Shown in pieces: positions 49,928 to 57,438 of a DNA stretch of 64,000 nucleotides. The stretch is from assembly GCF_017349075.1 (NCBI RefSeq), contig NZ_JAFMOF010000001.1, positions 372,001 to 436,000 of the forward strand, read 5' to 3'. The position numbers and the translations under genes are program-made. How positions within the stretch are numbered: the stretch's first letter is position 1; each line of letters opens with the position of its first letter. Below the pieces are notes generated by a model. The model saw only the letters and a list, made by a program, of their open reading frames with translations. It was not told the DNA's origin and ran no database searches. The stretch is from Streptomyces triculaminicus (GTDB taxonomy: Bacteria > Actinomycetota > Actinomycetes > Streptomycetales > Streptomycetaceae).

Positions 49928-50413
49928 ATGGGCCTTTGGAGCAAGATCCTCGGCACCAAGCACCCCGACAGCGATGTCGCACCGCGCTCCGCCACGGAGG
50001 CCCGAAACGCCCTGTTCGCGGTCAACAGCCCGGACGTGCCCTACCGCGTGCGCAGGGCCAATCCCTGGGAGAAAGCCGACCTGACGGCGGAATGGTGGAT
50101 CCCGGCGCGCTCCTCCTCCCGTGAGAAGGTGGAACGGAGACTCAGGATCCGGATGCGCCTGGACCCGTCAGGGCATGAGGTGCGGATTCTCCAGGAGCAG
50201 TGGACCTCCGCCAGGGAGGGACTGTCCCGGTCGGGCGGGTACAGCCGTGGGTGAGGGTACTCGGTTGAACGGGCGTGGGCATACGAACGAGGGCCCGACG
50301 GCCGCCGTCACAGAGTCGAGACGTATCGCCTGGACACACGGGACATGAGGAATGCCCTGCAGAAGGTGGTCCTCAGCTCAGGGTGGACCTGGCGCGGAGT
50401 CTTCAGGCTGTAA
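49928..50413 (+). pseudogene. second copy of the 49315 gene, interrupted by an in-frame TGA
   Basis: The frame from ATG 49928 aligns along its whole length with the preceding gene, but a TGA at 50252-50254 stops it after 108 residues. The same frame continues beyond it for 52 codons (GYSVERAWAYERGPDGRR, VETYRLDTRDMRNALQ, GWTWRGVFRL) to TAA at 50411. Either an inactive copy or a very short truncated protein is made. Confidence 0.82.
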
Positions 50414-50499
50414 CCGACCCGCGAGGCACAGCAAGAGACAGATCCATACCGGTGCCGCCGTAACCGCACCGGCAGGACGTCAAACACAGGTGGCTACGG

Positions 50500-50650
50500 C
50501 GATTTCCATAACGGCTGCGGCGGTAATACCCGCCACGAGCATGTTGCGCCCCGAAAGGCCCGCCCAACAAGGCTGATCACCACCACCCCCGAAGGCCTGC
50601 GCAACCTCATCACCGCCGCCAAGCGCGGCGAGCTCGACCACCTGCTCTGA
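50500..50650 (+). pseudogene. DUF397 relic (C-terminal part)
   Basis: The frame ending at TGA 50648-50650 reads RLITTTPEGLRNLITAAKRG then ELDHLL, nearly the C-terminus of the DUF397 gene at 46144. Upstream the same frame still shows FHNGCGGN and PRKARPT but no start codon or intact N-terminus. A remnant of a lost second DUF397 gene. Confidence 0.8.
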
Positions 50651-50686
50651 GCTCAGGGTCCGCGCCTGAGTCCCTTCGGTGCCACG

Positions 50687-51190
50687 TCAGATGTATCCGA
50701 AAGGCACTGTCTTCTTCACGGCATCGGCGAGGTCGGTGAGCAGACTGATACCGCCCGCCTTCCCCATGTACTCCTTGGGTACGGTCACCTCCACCCACGC
50801 CCGGCGCTTGGACGTCGTACAGCGGACGCTGCCGTCCCGCTGCGGCTCGAGCAACCACTCGACGCCGTCGATCTCCATCGTGGGGGCATACGGGTCGTAG
50901 CTCTTATGCCCCTCGGTAACAACAAGCGGCCGCCCGACGCCACAACGCAACACAACGGACGGACGCCCCCAGGCCGCGCTGAACTCGGAGCCACGCCCGC
51001 CGTCTCTCCGCTTCGCCCCGTTCACCTCACCAGGCAACGCCGCGAGCAATGCCCGGCAATACCGCGTCTCCTCCCCCGACGGACGCGGCTCAGGCCGCGC
51101 GTCCGCAGTCCCACCCGACGAGCACCCGGCTACAGCAAGCAGCATGACGACCGCCCCTGGGCGAAGAAACCGGCAGCGTAAGGATCTCAT
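50687..51190 (-). CDS. DUF3515-type lipoprotein
   Basis: 167 residues with a lipoprotein signal: basic start, hydrophobic VVMLLAVAGC and a lipobox AGC at Cys22. The mature part shows CRALLAALPGEV and AAWGRPSVVLRCGV, typical of DUF3515 membrane-attached proteins. Function unknown. Convergent with the DUF397 relic. Confidence 0.82.
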   Translation of the reverse strand: MRSLRCRFLRPGAVVMLLAVAGCSSGGTADARPEPRPSGEETRYCRALLAALPGEVNGAKRRDGGRGSEFSAAWGRPSVVLRCGVGRPLVVTEGHKSYDPYAPTMEIDGVEWLLEPQRDGSVRCTTSKRRAWVEVTVPKEYMGKAGGISLLTDLADAVKKTVPFGYI

Positions 51191-51744
51191 CGGCCAAGCG
51201 TACGACGCCGTGCGAGGCGCTGACGGTCAGTATTCACCGTGCAGATCAGGGCCTTCCGCCAAGCGGAAGCATGCGGATACCAGAGGCACTGTGATTCCGG
51301 ACTCTTTACGCTTCCTGACCGCCATGCGGGCTTGATTTTTGAGGCTTTCAGAATCTCTTCCCCAGCACCCACTGCGCCCTCTAGAGCTTCCCGTCTCTAC
51401 GAGATTCGCACCGAAGTCTAAATCGGCTGGCGTCAGTAACTTCACAGCACTCCGCTCATCTCCGTCTATCAGGCCGGGAGGAGATCCATGTCGAGCTTCA
51501 AAGAAGCATGCATTATTCCGCCAATTTCAGGAATCGGATCACTTGGCGCAGCTCACCGGCTACACCCGCGGCAGTGGTCCAGGGCCAGACACTCGCCTTG
51601 TGGGTGCCGTTGCCTCCGTCGGCGGGACCGGCGGAGGCGAGCGATATTCGGGAATCGCCATTGGCTTCAGGGCGCGGAGCATCCGTCAAGGTGAGCCTTA
51701 ACTAAGCAAGTTGATGAGATAAACATATGACGGCGAATACAGAA
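51191..51744. other. degenerate region between DUF3515 gene and mycosin
   Basis: 554 lower-GC bases. Two short candidates: a minus-strand frame 51227-51445 (72 residues from a GTG, contains a TTA codon) and a plus-strand frame from ATG 51488 with a very good GGGAGGAG ribosome site. The latter soon loses coding character, and a neighbouring frame (VVQGQTLALWVPLPPS) continues to TAA near 51703, which suggests a frameshifted relic. Neither is called as a gene. Confidence 0.5.
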
Positions 51745-52928
51745 TCAGTTCGGTAGATCCCGGCGGCGCCACATGAGAATCGCGGCCGCACCTGCCGCCA
51801 CGGCGACCGCGGCGGCAACGCCCGCAATCAGCAACAAGTGGCCGTCTTCGGAACTCTTCGCACCACCGGCCTGTGGCCTGGCAGGAGCCGACGCCACCGG
51901 CTTCGCGGCTGCCGCGGCCAGTTCGGGGAGGGGGCTGACGTCCGGGGGCCGGGGTCGCCGGGGTTCTGCAGGGCGATGCGGGGGCGGACGACGCCGTAGC
52001 CGAGGCTGTCGCTGCGCTTCTCGCCGCTCTTGGGGCCGCCGGCGGTGTTGATGAGGACGCGCAGGACCTGGTTCGCCGTCCAGCTGGGGTGCGCGGACCA
52101 GACCAGGGCCGCGGAGGCGGAGGCCAGGGCGGTGGCGTCGCTCGTGCCGCTGGTACGGCAGAGGCCGGTGCCGCCCTTGCAGGTGGCGACGATGTTGTCA
52201 CCGGGGGCCGCGAGATCCACCTGGGGTCCGTGCGTCGATTCCTGCGTAGCCCTGATCTCCTGGTTAACAGCTGCCACACCAACCACCCCCCGGTATGCTG
52301 CGGGGAATTCGAGCAGGTTGCTCTTGTCTCCGTCGTTGCCGGCGGCAGCGAAAATCAGTTTTCCCCTGGCGACGGCGTACTCGACTGCTTCTTGCTGCTC
52401 CTGACTGTCGCCTGGGCTGCCCATCGAAATGTTGATGACCTTGGCATCCGAGTCTGCGGCGAACCGGATCGCTCTAGCCAATGCCTTATCAGGGCTTATC
52501 CTGGAAGGCGGTGCTTTGACGCCCAGTACGCGCAGCGGCAAGACCTTGGCCCCCGGAGCAAGGCCCACCGCTCCAGCACCGCCATAACTCTCGCCCGTTC
52601 CCGCGATGAGCACGGCCATAGTCGTCCCATGGCCGCTGTAGTCGGAGTGGGCGTCACCCTCTAGGCCTGCGAAATCCTCGCCAGGCAGTACCTGCCCACG
52701 TAGATCGGACAGTTCAGCGTCCACACCGCTGTCGATCACGGCTACCGTCACTCCGGTTCCAGTGGCCGTCTGCCACATTTCGTCGGCGTGCATGGCGTCC
52801 AAATACCACTGTTGAGAACGGATCGTATCGGCCTCAGCCAACCCGTTCGAGACAAGAGTGATGCCGAGCGCAGCAGCACCGCACACCACGCTCTTCCATC
52901 TACCAGCGGACCTTCCGCTCCGTCGCAC
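51745..52928 (-). CDS. mycP: mycosin-type subtilisin protease of type VII secretion, frame-broken near the C-terminus
   Basis: S8 family protease with signal peptide (residues 1-32), catalytic Asp in VAVIDSGVD, His in SGHGTTMA and Ser in SGTSDATALAS. After RIALQNPGDPGP the reading frame derails. One more base in the run of five G at 51944-51948 (plus strand) would restore DVSPLPELAAAAAKPVAS, a membrane anchor (LLLIAGVAAAVAVAAGAA) and the end WRRRDLPN at 51745. The unbroken part alone ends at 51828 with an unrelated tail. GTG 52928 has GGAGG upstream. No ESX core genes are nearby. Confidence 0.88.
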
Positions 52929-52955
52929 GTCTTTCCTCCAGTCCTCTTCTTGAGA

Positions 52956-54518
52956 TCAGTCGATGACAGGGGGAACGAGACGACGATTGCTCTGCGACCA
53001 GGACTCCTCATCCTCAACCAGGTAGTCGGGCCTCTGCCGCCGCCTGTTGGCCCCGTTGGCAAGCCCCGGCTCACTCGTGCCCCGAACCAAACCAGCCCCG
53101 CCCGGAGTAAAAGCGGGAGCTCCTTCGCCGCTGACGCGCTGCTGCCTGCGGCCTCCCACAACCCCACCGCGTTCCGTCGCAAGCCGTCGACCACCCGTGC
53201 TGCCGCTGCCCCCTCGGCTGGCTGGGCTTCCGGGCATGGCGCCGCTCGCGCCCGGCGCAAATCCCGTCTGCGGCCGCCCTTGAGTGGTCTCGGTTCCGAC
53301 GACCGTGCCACGAGGAAGCTGGGACGAGCCCTGGTTCGACGCGCGCGGCACAGGCCGGCCGCCGATGATGCCGTCACTGGGTACGCCAGGCAGAGGCACA
53401 TTGATTCTTCCTCCCCCAACAGCACGCCCGGGGAAGCCGGAAATGGGCCTCCGACGATCAGCAGGGCTCCCGGCTCCATCACCAAGCCCGACTGGTGTGG
53501 GACGGATGGTCGAGACCTGCGGGAATGCCGCGGCAGGCGGGAGAGGGTGACGATCCGCACCGCCACCTCCAGAAAATGGAGGATCCGCAGGTCCTCCGGA
53601 GGGCAGGCTCGGAAGCTGCGGAATCGTCGCGCCTCCCGCGACCTCCAACGGGATCGGACGCGTTCCAGGAAGCTCAGCCGGTCCTGCAACAGTGGAACTC
53701 CCGTTCGCTGGATGGGAAATGCCTGGCAGGCTTCCCGGCAGACCGGCCGTCCCTCGTGAACTGCTGTCAGCTCCCCTTCCGTTCTGGGCTTCAGGGAGCG
53801 GCAAATACTCCTGATGACGGTCTCGGTCATCAGGAAATAGCGGCGGCATCGGCCGGAACGTAGGCCGCGGCGCCACCGACAGCTGATGCGCCGACCACGC
53901 GTACGACTCCGCAAGCTGGCGCATCAGGCGCGCCGCCTCCGCAGGGGCCTGCTGGGCCTCATACGCCTGACGCTGCGTGGGCCCCGACGTCCGCAGGCCC
54001 CCCGACTGGTCCGTGACGAGCGGCGAGGGCACCTGCCCCACCCGCTCCGGATTCCCCTGCCGGTACGCATCCAGCGTCGCCCGCGCCGCCGACGGCTTCG
54101 GCATCGCCGACTTCACCCTCGACAGCGTCGACGCCGCATGCGCCATCCACTCACCCGCACTGCCACTCAGCTCACCCAGCCGCAACGTCGCATTGGCCAT
54201 GTCCGCACCCCACACACGGAAGGCCTCGCCCGCCTCACCCTCCCACCGCACCTGCGACACATGACCCTTGAGCTCATCACCCAACAACGCGAGCAACGCC
54301 GCAGCCGAAGACAGCCGAGCCGCCACCAACGTCGTACGCTCCACATCCGCGTGCTCGACCATCGCATACAACTCGTCATGCGACTTCGACTCGAAATCCG
54401 ACGCGATGATCAGACCACTGGCCGGCTTCGGCAGGATCGGGCTCACCCCACACCCGCACCCGCACCCGCACCCGCACCCACCCGGTGACCATGGTGTCGA
54501 CGGTGTCGATGCCGTCAT
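52956..54518 (-). CDS. large WXG-like type VII substrate with Pro/Gly-rich C-terminus
   Basis: 520 residues starting MTASTPSTPW, then five Gly-Cys pairs, a four-helix region with VRWEGEAGEAFRVWG (WxG motif, residues ~80-95), and from about 200 a Pro/Gly/Arg-rich disordered tail ending EEDESWSQ-like (LVEDEESWSQ). ATG 54518 overlaps the stop (TGA 54517-54515) of the preceding gene in another frame. Because of a single-base frame break, an unbroken frame also joins this gene to the one before it. Likely ESX substrate, by pattern and by proximity to mycosin (27 bases downstream). Confidence 0.75.
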   Translation of the reverse strand: MTASTPSTPWSPGGCGCGCGCGCGVSPILPKPASGLIIASDFESKSHDELYAMVEHADVERTTLVAARLSSAAALLALLGDELKGHVSQVRWEGEAGEAFRVWGADMANATLRLGELSGSAGEWMAHAASTLSRVKSAMPKPSAARATLDAYRQGNPERVGQVPSPLVTDQSGGLRTSGPTQRQAYEAQQAPAEAARLMRQLAESYAWSAHQLSVAPRPTFRPMPPLFPDDRDRHQEYLPLPEAQNGRGADSSSRGTAGLPGSLPGISHPANGSSTVAGPAELPGTRPIPLEVAGGATIPQLPSLPSGGPADPPFSGGGGADRHPLPPAAAFPQVSTIRPTPVGLGDGAGSPADRRRPISGFPGRAVGGGRINVPLPGVPSDGIIGGRPVPRASNQGSSQLPRGTVVGTETTQGRPQTGFAPGASGAMPGSPASRGGSGSTGGRRLATERGGVVGGRRQQRVSGEGAPAFTPGGAGLVRGTSEPGLANGANRRRQRPDYLVEDEESWSQSNRRLVPPVID

Positions 54519-54962
54519 CCGACGCTCCCCTCGGTGGTGTCCTTCGGGCGGGCCGCAGGGGAGCCTGGGGGGGCGTCTTCGGGGCGTGGGGTCGAGTCTC
54601 GGGTCGTAGAGGGCCAGGGTCCTGGCCTGGATCGCGGCCATTCGTGCGCGCAGGTCCTCGTCGACGTTGGCGTAGCCGACGCGGGCGGCGTGGGTGGCCG
54701 TGCTGAGGGCCTCGATCTGGTCGTTCAGGAGGGAGACCAGCGTCTTGAGCTGGCCGTGGATGTCGTTGTAGGCGCCGTGCAGCGAGTCGGCCTCGGGGAA
54801 ACCTACACCCAGCTGGGCCACCGTCAAATGGTTGTCCGCGACGAGCTTCGGGTCCGCCTCCGTGCCCGGGAGGGAGGCGAGGATGCCCTCCAGCTTCCCC
54901 CGGAAGATCTTCAGTGACTCGAGCTCCGCGTACATTCCGGCAGCCGCCGACCCGGCACTCAC
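54515..54962 (-). CDS. WXG100-like protein, frame-broken near its 3' end
   Basis: About 148 residues of helical ESX-like protein (YAELESLKIFRGKLEGILA, NDIHGQLKTLVSLLNDQIEAL, NVDEDLRARMAAIQ). After residue ~130 the open frame runs on into the next gene with Arg-rich codons including AGA and CGA. Removing one G from the run of seven at 54567-54573 (plus strand) gives GSPAARPKDTTEGSVG and a TGA overlapping the next ATG, the normal coupled arrangement. GTG 54962 is the likely start; ATG 54935 is an alternative. Confidence 0.72.
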
Positions 54963-55053
54963 GTCCGTCCCACCCCTCGTGTCATCCCCCGTCACATGTC
55001 GCAACCTGTCACAGATTACTGACGGGGAATGACATCCACCTGAGTACGGGTAC

Positions 55054-57438
55054 TCAAACCTCCTGCGTCACGGCGGTCACAGCCGCCGCGGCCGTCTGGG
55101 GGCGGATCGGCAGGCGGTTGACGGGGCGGCCCGTGGCGGCCCGTACGGCGCCCGCCACGGCGGCCGGCGAGGTGACGACGGGGACGGCGCTGATCGCCTT
55201 GGCGCCGAAGGGGGCGACGACGTCGCGCTCCTCGACCAGCTTGACGATGTGCACCTCGGGCGCGTCCATGGCCGTGGGGAGGGAGTAGCCGGTCAGATCC
55301 GGGCGGCGGACCTGGCCGCCGCTCGTGCGGAGGTTCTCCGTGAGGGCCGCGCCGACGCCCTGGGTGACGCCCGCCTCGATGCGGGTGCGGGCCTGGGCCG
55401 GGTTGAGGACGCGGCCGACGTCCTGGGCGACGGCCATCTCGACCACGCGCACGGAGCCGAGCTCGACGTCGACGTCGACGACCGCCCGCACGGCGCAGAA
55501 GGCCATGCCGACGAAGGCGTCGCCCTGGCCGGTGTCGTCGAGGGGCTCGGTGGGGTGCGGGCGGCACTGGGCGGTGGCCCAGAGTTCCTTGCCGTCGAGG
55601 GCCTCGTCGACCGTCGTGCTGAGCACGCCGTCATAGGACGTGATCTTGCCGTCGGCGATCGTCAGCAGCTCCGTGGACATGCCGAACTGGTGGGCCAGCG
55701 GCTGCAGCAGCTGGGTGCGCACCATGCGCGCCGCACGCTCCACGGCACCGCCCGAGACCCAGGTGTGGCGGCCGTGGGCGGCCGGGCCGGACGGGGGCTG
55801 GTCGGTGTCGACGGGGGCGACGTGGACCTCCTCGATGCCGAGGATCTCCTGGACGATCTGGCGGGCCAGGGTGGTGAAGCCCTGGCCGGTCTCGACCGCC
55901 GCGCAGATGACCGTGGCGACCGAGCCGCTGACCTTCACCGTGGCCGTGGAGACCTCGTCCGCGCCCTCCGCGCCGAGCATGTGGACCATGCCCAGGCCGT
56001 AGCCGACGCCGCGCCGTACCGCGCCCGGCTCGCCGGCGCCGTCGGGGCCGCCGGGCAGCAGCCAGTCGTCCTCGGGGTCGTCCTGGGGGAGGTCGGGGAG
56101 CGGGTAGTCGCGGACCGCGCGCAGGAGTTCGGCGACGGGGGCCGGGCAGGTGACGGTCTGGCCGGTGGGCAGCAGGTCGCCGGTCGCCATGACGTTGCGC
56201 ATGCGCAGCTCGGCCGGGTCGAGGCCGAGCTTCGCCGCGAGCTTGTCCATCTGGCCCTCGTACGCGGCGCACACCTGCATGGCGCCTTCGCCGCGCACAT
56301 GGCCGGAGGGGGGGTTGTTGGTGCGTACGGCCCAGCCCTCGACGAAGGCGTGCGGGACGACGTACGGGCCGCAGGCGAAGGACACGGCCGCGGCCAGGGC
56401 CTCCGAGGAGTAGTCGGCGTAGGCGCCCGCGTCCAGCAGGATCTGGGCCTCGACCTTCACCAGCTTGCCGTCGGCGTCCGCGTGGTGGCGGTAGCGCAGC
56501 AGGGTGGGGTGGCGGTGGACGTGGCTGAGGAAGGACTCCTCGCGGGTGGCCGCGAGCTTGACCGGGTGGCCCGTGCGCAGGGCCAGCAGGCCGAGCGCGA
56601 TCTGGGTGCCGACGTCCTCGCGGTCGCCCATCGCGCCGGGGACGCCCGTGACGACGACCTTGACGCGCTCGGGCTCCAGTGCGAAGCAGGCGGCCGCGAG
56701 GTCGCGGTCGTAGTGGGGATCGGTGGAGGCGGTGTAGATCTCCACGCCGCCGTCCGGGCGGGGTACGGCCAGGCCGGCCTCGGCGCCGATGGGGGCGGGG
56801 TCCTGGCGGCCGATGCGGTACAGGCCTTCGACGATCACCTCGCCGACGGCGTCCGGGTCGCCGAAGCGCAGCGGGATGTGACGGATCAGATTGCCGTCGG
56901 GGTGCAGCGGCTCGGCGGCGAAGGCCGCCTCGGGGTCGGTGACCGGCTCGAGCACCTCGTACTCGACGGCGATGGCCGCGGCGGCGAGGCGGGCGGTGTC
57001 GGGGTGGTCGGCGGCTACGGCGGCGATCGGCTCGCCGTGGTAGCGGACGGTGTCGGACGCGAAGACGGGCCGGTCGGCGACGCCCCGGCCGTGGGCGGCA
57101 TCACCGGGCACGTCGGCGTGCGTCACGACGGCCCGGACGCCCGGCATCGTCGCGGCGGTGGTGGTGTCGACGGAGACGATGCGGGCGCGCGGGTGGGGTG
57201 AGCGCAGCACGGCGGCCCACAGCAGGCCCTCGGCCCACAGGTCGGCCGCGTACGGGAAGGTGCCCTGCGCCTTGGCGAGCGCGTCGGCGGCCGGGAGGGA
57301 GACGCCGATGCCGCGCGGCGGGCCCTCGGGGACGGCGGGCGGCACGAGGGTGGCGGTGGTGACGGACGCCGGGATGTCTCCCGCGCCCGTCGTGCCCCCG
57401 AGGCCGCCCATTCCGGCGGTCCCGCCCATTCCCGTCAT
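55054..57438 (-). CDS. xanthine dehydrogenase-type molybdopterin-binding subunit
   Basis: 794 residues of the large Mo-enzyme subunit (CoxL/XdhB group). Seen: Met/Gly-rich start, the a/b hammerhead (LWAEGLLWAAVLRSPHPRARI), molybdopterin-contact regions GVPGAMGDRED and RGEGAMQVCAAYEGQMD, and the catalytic-Glu region QDVGRVLNPAQARTRIEAG near the end. ATG overlaps the stop of the iron-sulfur gene (ATGA). Substrate may be hypoxanthine/xanthine or another aldehyde/N-heterocycle. Confidence 0.92.
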   Translation of the reverse strand: MTGMGGTAGMGGLGGTTGAGDIPASVTTATLVPPAVPEGPPRGIGVSLPAADALAKAQGTFPYAADLWAEGLLWAAVLRSPHPRARIVSVDTTTAATMPGVRAVVTHADVPGDAAHGRGVADRPVFASDTVRYHGEPIAAVAADHPDTARLAAAAIAVEYEVLEPVTDPEAAFAAEPLHPDGNLIRHIPLRFGDPDAVGEVIVEGLYRIGRQDPAPIGAEAGLAVPRPDGGVEIYTASTDPHYDRDLAAACFALEPERVKVVVTGVPGAMGDREDVGTQIALGLLALRTGHPVKLAATREESFLSHVHRHPTLLRYRHHADADGKLVKVEAQILLDAGAYADYSSEALAAAVSFACGPYVVPHAFVEGWAVRTNNPPSGHVRGEGAMQVCAAYEGQMDKLAAKLGLDPAELRMRNVMATGDLLPTGQTVTCPAPVAELLRAVRDYPLPDLPQDDPEDDWLLPGGPDGAGEPGAVRRGVGYGLGMVHMLGAEGADEVSTATVKVSGSVATVICAAVETGQGFTTLARQIVQEILGIEEVHVAPVDTDQPPSGPAAHGRHTWVSGGAVERAARMVRTQLLQPLAHQFGMSTELLTIADGKITSYDGVLSTTVDEALDGKELWATAQCRPHPTEPLDDTGQGDAFVGMAFCAVRAVVDVDVELGSVRVVEMAVAQDVGRVLNPAQARTRIEAGVTQGVGAALTENLRTSGGQVRRPDLTGYSLPTAMDAPEVHIVKLVEERDVVAPFGAKAISAVPVVTSPAAVAGAVRAATGRPVNRLPIRPQTAAAAVTAVTQEV

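Noticed and set aside
50252..50254. TGA read as selenocysteine in the second copy of the duplicated gene
   Set aside because: The first copy has no Cys or Sec at this place, no SECIS-like hairpin was seen, and a decayed duplicate explains it more simply.
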